Made by a program: the position numbers and the translations under genes | Notes under the pieces: model-generated | Seen by the model: the letters and a program-made list of their open reading frames with translations, nothing else | Databases searched by the model: none | What the model was told of the DNA's origin: nothing | From: Letharia columbiana | Taxonomy: Eukaryota > Ascomycota > Lecanoromycetes > Lecanorales > Parmeliaceae | DNA length: 20,423 nucleotides | Assembly: GCF_014066305.1 (NCBI RefSeq) | Contig: NW_023501190.1 | Location: 1 to 20,423, forward strand | Direction of reading: 5' to 3' | Shown: positions 9,558-20,328 of the stretch, in pieces | Layout: each line of letters begins with the position of its first letter | How positions within the stretch are numbered: the first letter of the stretch is position 1

Positions 9558-9911
9558 GATTTGCTTTTACTCTCGATGCCAACGAGGTTGTTGTGCCCTT
9601 GAAATGTGTAGGAGGAAGTAAAGAAGTAAAAGAAGTAAGTAGGATTGACAGGTCAATGTAAGATTATGTTTGTATTTTCTTTTTCTATCAAATCAATAAG
9701 TATGAGCGGTAAACATGAAGAAGAGAATCGAGTGAATGACATTTAATTCCCCTTCGTCGGCAAGCAGCCCGAGGTATTTCGTCATAACGAATTGACTTTC
9801 CGGAATTCCGTGCTAAAAGGGAAAGGGGTTAATACTCGGGAGTATCTCAGATATGTCACGTGTCAAGTGCGACGTGTGAGTGAGAAAAAAAAATAAAAAA
9901 ATGACAATCTT
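9558..9911. promoter_or_regulatory. Probable SDR promoter and monooxygenase 3' region
   Basis: This 354-bp spacer lies between two genes transcribed leftward. It contains a palindromic E-box CACGTG at 9857-9862, an AAGTAAAGAAGTAAAAGAAG-type purine tract near 9615-9640 (pyrimidine-rich on the coding strand), and A-rich runs at 9884-9900. No further gene is seen. The promoter role is inferred from position. Confidence 0.4.
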
Positions 9912-9923
9912 TCAGACGCCTTT

Positions 9924-9944
9924 ATCATCATCGTCGTCGTCGTC
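9924..9944 (-). repeat. GAC/GAT codon repeat coding for seven Asp
   Basis: Seven consecutive Asp codons (four GAC, three GAT on the minus strand) sit three residues before the end of the monooxygenase frame. This is a small trinucleotide microsatellite, likely variable in length. Confidence 0.85.
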
Positions 9945-10639
9945 GTGCGCAAGTACAGCAGTCTGAAAAGAGGTAGCGATCCCAACTTTAGCGCGTACCC
10001 TATCTTCGTCCATCTCTCGCTTGTTATAATCCTCATGAATCTGGTATCCAGTCACGGTTGCTAGAATCTCTTTCCTCGCTTCGGCAGATTCGGGCATGGT
10101 ATTGGCACGCCAGGCAACGTGACCGTCTGGACGGCAGAGCGCCAAATTAGTTCCCCATATGCTATGAGCGGCTTGCTCGGATCGCAGAACAGCGTGGTTC
10201 AAGGGAATGCCGAATTGCTTTCGTGCCATGGGAACAAACCCGTCCACCGCGGTGCTGTCGGAACATGAGTCCACAAAGTCAACAAGGGTCCATTGGCCAG
10301 CAATGAGATCAACAGTACTTGTTTTACCGTCCTTGAGAAAGACATGAGGAGCTCGGTGGCCGGGTCTGGTACCTATCGATTGATCAGCGTGACGGAATCG
10401 GAATATGAGACAGATGAAATAATTGGGGGGTCCATACTAGAGACGTAAGCTTTCACATCATATGGCGGTTCCTCGGTATTGTCAGAAGATATTGCAGCGG
10501 ACTTGTAGCGAGAGTCCAGTTCTATTCCTCGATCTCGATACTCGCTACCGGATGTGGTAATGTAGGAAGAAAGCTTCTCCCGCAACGCAATGCCGGCGGG
10601 AGTGCCAGCGGTCAGAAGCTTTGGGTTATCCTGATACCA

Positions 10640-10642
10640 CTA
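10640..10642 (-). other. In-frame TAG in the monooxygenase
   Basis: The frame reads EHKLRV-stop-WYQDNPKLLTAG. The flanking residues continue the family's conserved DNPxLLTAGTP segment. A CAG codon changed by one C-to-T step in a CpA context would give this TAG, the direction expected from RIP, although any other single substitution could also explain it. Confidence 0.8.
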
Positions 10643-12165
10643 TACCCTTAGTTTATGCTCGATGACATGGCGCCTGCAACGCTCTAGGCGGTCAATCATG
10701 GTTGACCTTTGTTCATCTAGGTACGAAGCCAGTAAACATGGGCCTCCATAACCCTTGAGAACGGCGGCTAATCCCCAGCTAACGGCAAGGGCATCTTCGA
10801 CGCCAGAACTCATACCGTACCCGCCGTGCGGTGGATCCTTGTGAGCTAAATCCAGTCAGACATATGACCTCTTGAAGATGGATCAACATACCGGCATCTC
10901 CTGCTAAGATAACCGCTCCTGAGTCAGATGCGTAGTGTTCCGCAAGAGCGAGGTTAGGGTGCCATATGTTACAGAAAAGGATCTGGCCAATCTTTACGGG
11001 ATATTTGCCTGCCGCCCCTGCTAAAACCCGGTAAATAGCCTCTTGGGGGTCTAAGGTTGTTGCCGTGATGTTTGGGTTGTCCAGCATTAAGTGCGCGGTG
11101 AAGGTATCTCTATATGGCTGTCAGTCTTTTAACGTCCAAAGAGAGGGGACAATCCAATACACTGCGTCCTGGGCAATCAAGAAGCTCTGTTGTGGTTTCT
11201 AGGGTTAGCTGATCTCTTCCAGGACCGAACCAAATTTGGTCCCATTTCCAGAGGTTGGGAAACATCCCATACAACTCAGATTCCTAATCGAACTTATGGC
11301 AAGGATTTGAGATGTACTCACCCTGTCAGGAGGAAAGGCATGCCAAAACGACCAAAACGACGCAATTTCGCAAACTCTCTGGATCGGAAATGGACGAGGA
11401 GCATTGTCGCAAGCCTAAATCAATCGATTCAGTGTGCAACCTTTGGGAGGGAGGAGTGGATTCTAACATTTGTCCTCCAACCATTTTGACTCCCGCGCTC
11501 TTTCGTACTCGACTCTGCCCTCCATCGCAGCTCACCAAAAATCGACTTCGAATCACTCTTGTGTCATTGGCTTGATCCGTGAAAGTTGCGGTAACTTCCC
11601 CGTCGCTCTCTACAAGAGATTGGAACTCGTAGCCAAATCGACAATCAATCAGCCGTTGCTCAAGGCACTTCCGCTTCATCCATGTCTCGAAAATTATCTG
11701 AGAACATCGCTGACCGGTTTCGGCTGGCTGACTCCCATTGTTATTGGCTTGGATTTCATCCTGCCAGTCTTTCATCGAGGGTAATGCCTATCCCCATGAT
11801 CAGCGCCATATCATTAGAACATTCCACCAATCAGATACCCAATTTGCAAGCAGCAGCCCGTCTTCATTCATACTTGTGTAAAAATGAGAGTCGGACTGAT
11901 ACTCGTCTGGCACTGCACCCTTTTGATCTCGATACTCCTGGGCGATACCCCACGTTCGTAGGATTTCCATCGACCTGCAGTTGGTAAGATCCATCTTGGG
12001 CCACTTTGTGGTTCCTAGATTTTTCTCCGCAAGCACACAGGCAATTCCTGAACGAGCCAGACCATAGCCGGTGAGTAAACCAGTGGGGCCGCCCCCAACG
12101 ACGAGAACCGAGACTTGCTCATCGTCGCTTGACATTTTGTCGTCGCTATGGCTTAGCCCTGTCAT

Positions 12166-12640
12166 CGGTGCAAATGTTGAAGAGGATTCAACAGAAATGT
12201 GGGTGATATGATAGTAGGATTATTGGTCTGAACGAAGTTAGACGCAAATGTCAGACTCACTTGGTTATCTTCAGCCGCATAGCACTCAGGCAAGGAAGGA
12301 AAAGTGACATTAAACGGTAGTGAGCTGAGGTTATGATTGCGCAAGCTACGTATACACGACGGCCAAGGTGAACAAAGTGCTGGAGTGTGCGATGTTTTTG
12401 GGACAAAGCCTGCTGAAGCCTCCGACTAGAGATGTTTCCTTGACATCATACGCATAAAGCTCTATGCTCATGGCAGACGGTTGCACATTGCGCCAGCGAC
12501 GGCTAATGGCCTGGAAAAATGGGTCCATAATGGACGCGAGTCGATTGCGAACCTTGTGTGGCACGCTCTATGGGTAGCGCAGTATCTTGACATAAACGTC
12601 GCATCAATGATTTCATAGTGACTGCTTATACGTCTCGATC
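12166..12640. other. Intergenic region between Sec5 and monooxygenase
   Basis: It holds the 3' end of Sec5 and the upstream region of the monooxygenase, both transcribed leftward. Short open frames here have no recognisable features. I see no repeat or RNA gene. Confidence 0.55.
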
Positions 12641-15600
12641 TCAGCTCTGGAGCTTCTTCTCCCTTTTGAAACAGAGGAACTCGCTCCTAGTGCCTTCCCT
12701 TAGTCTTTTCAAGACCATCCTCATCTCGGGTAACTCTCCTTGCAATCGTTTACTTGCATCTGGCGTTGTGCCAGCGTCAAGCTCGATATATATCTTGGAC
12801 TGAGTCTCGCTCGCTTTCTCTGTCGTGTACTGACTCAAAGTCTGAGCGACGAACTCGACGTCAAGCGTTGCTTGCATGAGAGCCGCAAGGGGATATCGCG
12901 ACCTTTGTTTAAATGCCTCTAGGAAAGCTAGACTCATTTGTTCGAGGAGGTGAGAGAGAATCTGATTGGTCAATGGTGCCGCGGTTGTGGAGACTTCAGT
13001 GTGCACATAGACTAGTAGCAATAACGATTCGTAGACATATGGCTGGACGGCGGACGGACGGGCGGTGGCGGGTACCCAATCTGAAGAGGAGATGCCGGCA
13101 TAGATGATAGAGGAAAGCTCATTGGCTGTAGGTTGCGTATAGGAGAGAAAAAGGCGTTCGGAGATTTGGGAAAGAGCATCACGGAGGGTTTTGGATTCGT
13201 CAGTAAGCGTTATGGAGAAGTTGCTTTCGAATTGGGAGGTCAGGTTAGGGACGATAGAGCTTTGAAGAGCTGCGAGGTTGGAGAGGGTCAGGAGCTTGCG
13301 GATGTTCTGTGCAGTGTTAGCGGATTGTCGAAGAGAAGCTGCGTGGAGGAAGTCACTTTATTCTTTCCATGAAGGCTTTCGTCGATGACTCTTGAGCCAA
13401 CCATGTCATCGGAGCTTGCGACCTCGTCTTTCGCGTTGTGTGGCTTTGAACTCTCGGCGTTCTCAACCATACCAGACAAGGCTTTGTAGAGTGACGTTAC
13501 GAACTGACTTCTGACCATCTGTACCAGCTTTGCAGTCGGAGGGGAAACAACAGCTACTGATCCGGACTTGGTCACAGCTGCTTCAGGTATGTAGAGTATC
13601 TTCTGCATGCCTGACAACACCGTGTTCTCCAAAGCTGAAAATCGAGCCGGCATATTGGTCAGTTCAGGCTGATCGGACGCCCGTGACCAATCCTCCATAA
13701 CCTTACACATCTCAGCGTCTCGACCCCATGCCGCACACGCTGCTCGTGCCGACCTTTCTCGCGCACTAGTGACCATGGTCCTCAGCTTTTCGGACAAAGT
13801 GTGCCCAGATGCTATTGGGCGCATGGCAATAGCTTCACTTGCTGCTGAGCCAAGCAAAGTGAGAAGCTTTTCGAGGTAGTGTACTCCGCTCAGCGAATTT
13901 GCGTATGGAGGCCAGAACGCGAACTCTTCCCATGCTTCACCTCGTCGAAGGGAAGGAGGCGGTGGATGGTTTTCATCGAATTTGAAACGAGAATCCTGGT
14001 GGGCATACGGCGACAGTGTGGCAGATTGTGGTGTGACCGGTGTTGGTGTTGTTGGGGAATAAAGCATGGAAATATCTTCGATCGGAGGGTCTGCGAAAAA
14101 CGAGTATATGTTCTCTTGCAATATGCCAACGAGCTCGGCGGCTCCGTTTTGGAGATCTTTGACACCATCTGTAGACAGTCGGTGATGTTTTCGGCTACGG
14201 CCGTCGATCCCTATTGGCAGTGTTTTCTGTCCTTTGCCGTCAATGAAGGTCTGAGCATTGCCCCAAAATTCAATTACTTCGCCCAGGATCCCACCCTGCA
14301 CTGACAGCAGGTTGTTCAACGAATTATATATGAGATCCCAAAGCTCTAGAACAGGCGGCGTATCCAGGTCTTTGCTCGTTTCGTCAGCGTCCTTCCGAGC
14401 GGGGCTTTGCAGATGACTAGCAACGACCCGAGAAAATGGTGGTTCTATGTTCGCAAGTCTTCTGCGAAGGACCTCAATTTCTACCCTTGAGCGCTCAAAG
14501 GTAGCATTGATCTTGTTCTTCAAATGGTCATATCGGCTCAGCAGCCATACCCAGATTGGATTGTCTTCCACTCCAAGTTCTAAAAGGATGCCGATTAGCG
14601 CCATGTGATCATCCTGCGCATTACGTTCTGTGGATGATGTTGCGTTGTTCTGAACGTTGGTTAGCTTCCGCCAGATGTCGCGCTTGAAATGTTCGATCCG
14701 GTCCTCCACTTCGGACCACATGCGGCCAGTGATGACGATTTGATGGACTTGGGAGTCCGTGAGCTGTGCGTGGCCATTCGATGCGTTGCTGGCTATTTGC
14801 CTGGCGTCTTCTGTATATTTTCGAGCTCCAGAGTATTCTCTCACCAGACCCTCGTAGTCATTGCGCTTGATGCACTCGGACACAGCCTTTCCCACCTTGA
14901 GTATCTCGTGGCTTTTGTCGACAGAATCCATTACTGACTTCAAGCTTCCCTCCCGTTCTCGTCCACCCAAAGCTGGACCCCATATTTCTTCAGCCTTGAC
15001 TGCAACCTCGATCAGAGGAGCTTTGATGCCTTGCACTCCGTACTCGCTCTCCTTCGTCAGGGCGTTCTTTCTCTTGTCGCTTTGCAATGGCTTGTTGGCG
15101 CCTCTTCCAGGAGATAGAGGACCCTGCCCGCTGGCGTTCCTGAAATGTGTGCTGCCCCTGCTGGTGACTCGGGAGTGAGTGCGTGATCTGTCCTGTTCGG
15201 GCTCTGCGCCTTGGTTACGCATCTCGGAGTAGACATTGTCAATCGTGGTTTTTGCCCGGACGAATCGTTCAAAATTAGACTCCACGAGTACTTTTAAAGA
15301 CGCAGATTTCTGATCTATAGATCGCGAGAGAAAGTCGAGACCTTGCAGCAAGGATTGGGTTGAAGCATTTGAATGGACCTGTGATAGATATAGATTTGGA
15401 GAAAAGGTAGTAGAGGATAGGAGGAATCTGTTCCCTGAACGCAATCAGCATGCTGTGATCGTAAAAGGATGGACAGTCCTCACTTAACCGCTGGTCTTCC
15501 TCGACCGGCAGACCCTTTTGTCTCAGCACACGTATAACACTATCCGTCACTCCGAGAGGGTCAGGCTCGTCCCTCTGTACCAGATTCTCATGACCGTCCC

Positions 15601-15817
15601 GAAGCTTCTGGGACCCGGGTATTAAGCGACGATGATCGCTGCCATTGCGTTGCAGAGCCGAGTACCTCGATCTGGATTGACCAATGGCAGTCTTTGAGGG
15701 ACCGCTCGCGGTAAGTTCCTCCTCTGAAGCGTCACTTTCATCTTTCTCTGCAGGCCAAGCTGTGGGGAAAGGACTGGTCAGATTGTAATGATTGAGGATT
15801 GTATGCTCATCGTTCAT
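12641..15817 (-). CDS. sec5: Exocyst complex component Sec5 (EXOC2)
   Basis: Three exons on the minus strand, 15817-15484, 15434-13357 and 13306-12641, join in frame to 1025 residues, the usual size for filamentous fungi. Introns are 15483-15435 (GTGAGG, branch GCTGAT, TTCAG) and 13356-13307 (GTGACT, branch CTAAC, CACAG). The protein starts MNDEHTILNHYNL, then has an acidic, Ser-rich stretch and the motif DEPDPLGVTDSVIRVLRQKG. The conserved Sec5 core starts with NRFLLSSTTFSP and DQKSASLKVLVESNFERFVR (about 112-175). The C-terminus keeps NIRKLLTLSNL, YVYESLLLLVYVHTEVS and QATLDVEFVAQTLSQYTT. Sec5 is a subunit of the exocyst, which tethers secretory vesicles to the plasma membrane at growing hyphal tips. 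The fungal protein lacks the TIG domain of animal EXOC2. The start was chosen for homology and A at -3; an upstream in-frame ATG exists at 15844. No frameshift is needed. Confidence 0.95.
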
Positions 15818-16145
15818 TCTGGCAGCATCTGTGGTTATCCACAAGGTTGCGTGAATTTTGGAAGGCTTCTAAGATCAATAGTAAGACTCGCTGATGGATT
15901 GCACTCTGAACCATGCGACAGTTGTGTACCCCAGAGCTTCGACTTGTATGCGGGACCAGCCGAGGTGCAATGGAACATAAGGTTTCGTTCCGAAGCAATA
16001 GCGCGGGAGGGTTGAGTTGAGCTGCAGGTAAATTGCTTCTTCTCTATCAGCTGTCCTTACATACTCATATTCAAAACTGTTACCTCACTTTCCTACAGCT
16101 TCTGGGGGACCAATCGTGCGCCAAGAGAGCACACGGGTTTCCAAG
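15818..16145. promoter_or_regulatory. Shared divergent promoter of Sec5 and IDH2
   Basis: This 328-bp gap separates two divergently transcribed housekeeping genes, so it must contain both promoters. CCAAT occurs at 16110-16114. A GTAAAT donor at 16028 and CCTACAG acceptor ending at 16098 could delimit a 71-bp 5' UTR intron of IDH2. Neither site is proven. Confidence 0.5.
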
Positions 16146-17629
16146 ATGATAGCTAGTCGCTCGTTTACTGTTCCAGCGAGGCAGTGTCTGCGTATAGCTA
16201 ACGTGTCTCGCCCATGGGTCCCCGCAATAGCACCAATAGCACAAGTATGTGAGGTCCAATTGCATGTGCTGCATCTGAAGACAATGCTTACGAACCTGCC
16301 TGTGATCAAGACTCAATTCAGGTCTTACTCGATCCCATATGAAGACAAAGTTGCCAAGTTCAAAGGGAAGAAAGGCTCAGATGTATGTGATACCCGAATA
16401 CTCAAAGACCCTACACAATTTGCCTAGTGGATAAGAAGTCTGAAAGAACACTGCGCTCATCTTTTCATGGATCCAGGGCAATTATACAGTCACACTAATT
16501 GAAGGAGACGGTATCGGCCCAGAGATATCGCAGTCTGTCAAGGACATCTTCTCCGCAGCTAAGGCACGTGCAACCTCCTACTCTGCTCTCAAATTTGAGC
16601 TGATACTTCTCAGGTCCCAATCAAGTGGGAATCTGTAGATGTCACACCCCAATTGAAGGACGGCAGAACCGTCATTCCTGACAAAGCCATTGATAGTGTC
16701 AAAACAAACTTCGTTGCGCTTAAAGGACCTCTAGCCGTAGGATTTTCCAACGCCTGTCTAAGAGGATCAGAGGCTAATGTCGTAGCAGACCCCGATAGGA
16801 AAAGGCCACGTCTCTCTCAATCTCACTCTTCGCCGTACATTCAACCTCTTTGCCAACGTCCGTCCCTGCGTGTCTATCGCCGGCTACAAAACCCCCTATG
16901 ACAATGTCGACACCGTCCTTATCCGCGAAAACACCGAAGGAGAATACAGTGGGATTGAACATGTCGTGATCGACGGTGTTGTACAGAGCATAAAATTGAT
17001 CACCCGGGCTGCTTCTGAACGGGTATTGAGATTCGCGTTTCAGTATGCAGAGGACGTAGGCAAGAGGAAGGTTCGGGTTGTGCATAAAGCTACGATCATG
17101 AAGATGAGTGACGGCTTGTTCTTGAACATTGCTCGCGAGATCAGCAAGGACTTCCCACAGATTGAGTTTGACGCTGAACTACTCGACAACGCATGCTTGA
17201 AGATTGTAACGGACCCAACACCCTACAACGACAAGGTGCTAGTGATGCCGAATCTTTACGGTGATATCCTTTCGGACATGTGCGCCGGACTGATTGGTGG
17301 ATTGGGCTTGACACCATCTGGCAACATTGGAGACGAATGCTCTATCTTTGAGGCGGTGCACGGTTCGGCGCCAGATATTGCAGGCAAGAGCCTTGCAAAT
17401 CCGACAGCGCTGCTGCTGAGCAGCATCATGATGTTGCAGCACATGAATCTGCATGAGCATGCAGACCAAATCCAGAAAGCTATCTTTGATACTCTGGCAG
17501 AAGGAAAGGTGAGACGACTGCGGATCGTTTTTGGAGCCAACATGCTGACACTTCCAGTATTTGACTGGCGACTTGGGAGGGAAGGCGAAAACACACGAGT
17601 ACGCAGAGGCAATCATCAAGAAGTTGTAG
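16146..17629 (+). CDS. idh2: NAD-dependent isocitrate dehydrogenase, catalytic subunit, mitochondrial
   Basis: Six exons, 16146-16244, 16311-16382, 16477-16563, 16614-16736, 16789-17508 and 17558-17629, join in frame to 390 residues. It catalyses isocitrate plus NAD+ to 2-oxoglutarate, CO2 and NADH in the TCA cycle, working with a regulatory IDH1 subunit. The N-terminus [20 protein letters not shown] is a typical mitochondrial presequence. Motifs are [10 protein letters not shown] (64-73), the substrate loop SLNLTLRR with ANVRP (136-153), [14 protein letters not shown] (from 172), the family signature NLYGDILSD (about 282-290), and [14 protein letters not shown]. The intact SLNLTLRR and NVRP residues match yeast Idh2 rather than Idh1, so I call it the catalytic subunit. 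Intron 3 (16564-16613) is GC-AG; the others are GT-AG. Intron 1 (66 bp) is a multiple of three without stops, so retaining it would add 22 residues. Confidence 0.95.
16564..16613 (+). other. GC-AG intron in IDH2
   Basis: The exon ends AAG and the intron begins GCACGT and ends CTCAG, with a GCTGAT branch-like site at 16599. Only this donor preserves the conserved junction FSAAK/VPIKWE; the nearby GT at 16568 shifts the frame. GC donors are a known minor class in fungi. Confidence 0.8.
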
Positions 17630-18559
17630 ATACTCCAAAGCGTTTGTTTCCATTCCGTGTGTTCTGACAAGAGTATGGACTTGGAGCGATGGGCCATGTT
17701 CTCAATGAGTCACATCGTGTCTTGCGTTGTAAATACGTTGCATGTGTATATGCGTCCTCTCTGGGTAAGTTTTGCATCAACGACGCCACGGGTTTTAACC
17801 GAAGCGCAAGTAAGGTAGTCGACTTCCACCCTTCAGTGATTGCGTATTTGAATGACAGCATTCCTGCGTGTTCAGCGCCCCAGAGTCGGCCCAAACGGCT
17901 ACGGCCTGCAGAAAGGGGCATCGATCAAAATGCGTGCTTTTTCATTGTGGCCCAGGAAAAGCCGGAGTAGGTACCTATGAGTATTCCGCATGAGTAAATC
18001 CAACAAGATCCTACACTGCCTTAATTGCTTGGCCATGATGAAGGTGTGGACCTGCTTGTACAAAGGTGAAAGCCAGTTGGAAATTGCTTCGACTCGGAGC
18101 CGTACTCGGTGAAGAGGAGCAGTGTACTGTGAGGATAGGGATAGGTACCTGGGCAAAGCAATGAGAACGATACCTACTACCTACCTACTGTACTATTAAC
18201 TTACATGATGAATGCACGGGAATTTCCGGGATGGTACATAAAATGAAGAGGCGTTGATTAAAAAAAGTTGAGAATAATTGTCATTAATGCAGTCAGATTG
18301 CTCTTAGGAAGGTGGGTTGCCGATAGTCAGCCTTTTCTGCGATGTCCTCGTTATGTGACTAAACTTTTACGGGCCTAGTCAGGCTATTCGGCCTAATGCG
18401 GGAAGTGCGCCAAGTTGTCCATATCCTGATTTCCTGTATTCAGGTCTGAGTCAAAGTTTAAAAATTATCTTCTTACAATCAACGTCTTTTCTTTTCCAAC
18501 CTGGATACTGAACATTATTATTACTTTTGAGTCAATAATATGTCTTCTATAAAGTAGAG
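17630..18559. other. Intergenic region downstream of IDH2
   Basis: It starts with the IDH2 3' UTR. A 93-codon open frame at 17689-17970 has no protein features. Short CTAC repeats occur at 18173-18190. I see no RNA gene. Confidence 0.5.
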
Positions 18560-18860
18560 TAGAGTGAGACCCTGAGGTATTCAACGGCTTCTTCTACTTT
18601 ACTTTACTTTGCTTACTATCTTCGCTTCGTGCCTGCTAACACAATTCCCAGTCGAGTCGACTACTGGCGTACTCGTACGCATCTGCCCCTGATCATCATC
18701 AGTATCCCTTATCACCTCTCCATTCCCCCACCCCTCCCTTTCCCCTTTCCTCTTTCCTCTTTCCCTTTCATTCATTCATTCATTCATTCATTCATTCATT
18801 CATTCATGCATGAACTCTTCTAAACCTCTCTTTAACTTCTCATATCTTCCTTGCTTGATA
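18560..18860 (+). promoter_or_regulatory. Pyrimidine-rich tract, possible promoter of a downstream gene
   Basis: Long C/T-rich runs (ACTTTACTTTACTT near 18594-18610; CCCTCCCTTTCCCCTTTCC near 18732-18750) resemble pyrimidine-rich fungal core promoters and leaders. They would fit a rightward gene beginning further right, perhaps outside the window. This is inference from composition. Confidence 0.35.
18769..18807 (+). repeat. (CATT)9 microsatellite
   Basis: Nine perfect CATT units run from 18769 to 18804, followed by a partial CAT. It lies at the end of the pyrimidine-rich tract and is not in a recognised gene. Confidence 0.95.
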
Positions 18861-19674
18861 GCTTAGTCCCTATCCTTGTTGAGTGTCGCAAATCGCCGCT
18901 GGTTGTCTTACGGCAGCTGCCCCACACCCCACCATGTCAATCCTCTTCTACGTATGCTTCTTCGCGCTCCACATACCCTCTTCCCACAAGTTTTGGAACC
19001 CTACCTGACATTTGTTGAGAATGTCTACTGGCTAAATGTTTCAGGGTTCGGTATCCCATTGTAGATGACAATACTGATCCCAAAGATCATCAGCGGGGCG
19101 CCCCGACTTTGTCGGAAGGCTCCAGGACCTATGGCCGTGTCTTCCATGTCAGGCATATGTTAAGAGAACGTCAAGCATAAAGAGATCCATTCCGCCGGAT
19201 CTTTCATTCGAGAATGTCATACAGAAGGCAATGCCGCCATGCTCGCGTCAGGACTTCATGGTAGCTAACCTGCCGGCATTCTGGGTACGGAGCTAACCTT
19301 GAGCTTTCAATGACCTTTTGGGTAGAATACCTTGTATACGTCTCACGATGCCGAAAATCTGCAGTTCTGGCTGTGTGGTCAGCAGACTACTCGCGTAGGT
19401 TCTTTGGCTCCCAAGTCTAGAGCAAGCCCTTATCACCACTAGTGCAAAGCAGAACCACCGCGTCCTCACAGCAGTGACTCAATCAGACCGGTGCTACTAT
19501 CGTCGAGCGAGGGAACCCTGTGAGCTGGAGGAGCGATGGTTTCGAGCTCGCTTTATCCACATCTTCGCCCAGGCTCACCAGAGCTTGTCTCACCTTGACA
19601 CACGGTCCCTGGCTTGAACCACCAGCACTACTCTGTACCATTGCCACAGTCTACTCGGGGACGCCGACACGCAG
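18861..19674. other. Unassigned region without a recognised gene
   Basis: GC-balanced sequence with several short plus-strand open frames (18876-19064 and 19520-19765) that show no conserved motif. It could be a long leader, a non-coding RNA or an unrecognised intron-rich gene. Nothing firm can be supported. Confidence 0.4.
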
Positions 19675-20328
19675 ATGGGCCTGGAATGCAATTCCCCGAA
19701 GTTTCATTGCCCAATCCCAATTTACAGCCCCACCCTACCAGCCAGCCTTTCCGTTCCTGAGATGAATCATTGTCATTTCGCACTATCTCCATCCTGGCTC
19801 GAGCAGAGGCTCAATCTCTCAAGTAGGGACCGCGCCGCCGTTCTTCATGCCCTAGAACACACTACTCACCCTGCATCACCCTCATCAGAGACATGGTCGA
19901 AACTAGCTTGCGCAGTCAATCTCACCCGAATTTCATCCAGCTTGGCTATCTGTAGCGGCAGCAAACCGCGCGTGCTCTTCGTCCCGGAACTCAGGTATCG
20001 CGCATATCGTCAGCGGCTCTCATTCTCGGTCTTCTGCTCATTTAAGCCACGCGTCAAGATGGTGGGATTCTTCGTCTTTCCGCTCTTTTTCGTTGGCTTC
20101 GATATCGGTGTCGCAGCTTACAAGGGTCTTTAAATCATCATCCCACAAGCCATCGCCGAGCTCTGCGCCCATGGGAGCAATTCAGCGGGGACGTCTCCCT
20201 TACCAGCTTCGATAGCGGCCGAAGAGGAAGCTAATCTATCTACCGACGACATGTTCAGCATGGTCTCCCGCTCAGAAAGTAAATTGTTTCACTCGACACT
20301 GGGACATCTAACAACTACACAACCATGA
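19675..20328 (+). CDS. Possible hypothetical open frame interrupted by one stop
   Basis: From the ATG at 19675 the frame is open for 152 codons to TAA at 20131-20133. The same frame then stays open to TGA at 20326-20328. The second part looks protein-like (contains AEEEANLSTDDMFSMVSRSE), Ser-rich and acidic. The first part ends with a hydrophobic run near MVGFFVFPLFFVGFDIG. I do not recognise the product. It could be a chance frame, a gene with an unseen intron over the TAA, or a decayed gene. Confidence 0.22.

Larger units (their letters stand above)
9912..12135 (-). pseudogene. FAD aromatic-ring monooxygenase (PheA/TfdB type), apparently disrupted
   Basis: Proposed exons on the minus strand: 12135-11839, 11787-11468, 11414-11322, 11198-11161, 11109-10892, 10845-10438 and 10372-9912, giving about 611 codons. 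An upstream in-frame ATG at 12165 is possible, but the one at 12135 has the better context (A at -3). FAD motif GGGPTG is at residues 14-19, and the DG motif (FLVSCDGGQSRVRKSAG) is near 187. The second FAD motif (LAGDAAHKDPPHGGYGM) is near 320. The C-terminal thioredoxin-like dimerisation domain ends with CRPDGHVAWRA and a seven-aspartate tail. The family hydroxylates phenolic substrates with NAD(P)H and O2. Codon 391 is TAG (10642-10640) between conserved segments, with no room for an intron. Exon 3 ends in phase 2 but exon 4 needs phase 0, a one-base conflict. If both are real, the product is truncated before the C-terminal domain. Confidence 0.8.

Noticed and set aside
10640..10642. Programmed readthrough of TAG
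   Set aside because: The following bases (TGG) do not form the known leaky CTA context, and the family has no recoded stop here.
13288..13356. One-base frameshift near the 3' part of Sec5
   Set aside because: The frame change is fully explained by a 50-bp intron (GTGACT, CTAAC branch, CACAG) at 13356-13307, which joins exons in phase.
16245..16310. Coding sequence instead of IDH2 intron 1
   Set aside because: The stretch is open and in frame, but it has a strong GTATGT donor and CAAG acceptor, and the extra 22 residues would interrupt the presequence. Intron is favoured, though retention cannot be excluded.
18769..18807. CRISPR-like repeat
   Set aside because: It is a perfect 4-bp microsatellite with no spacers, in a eukaryotic sequence.
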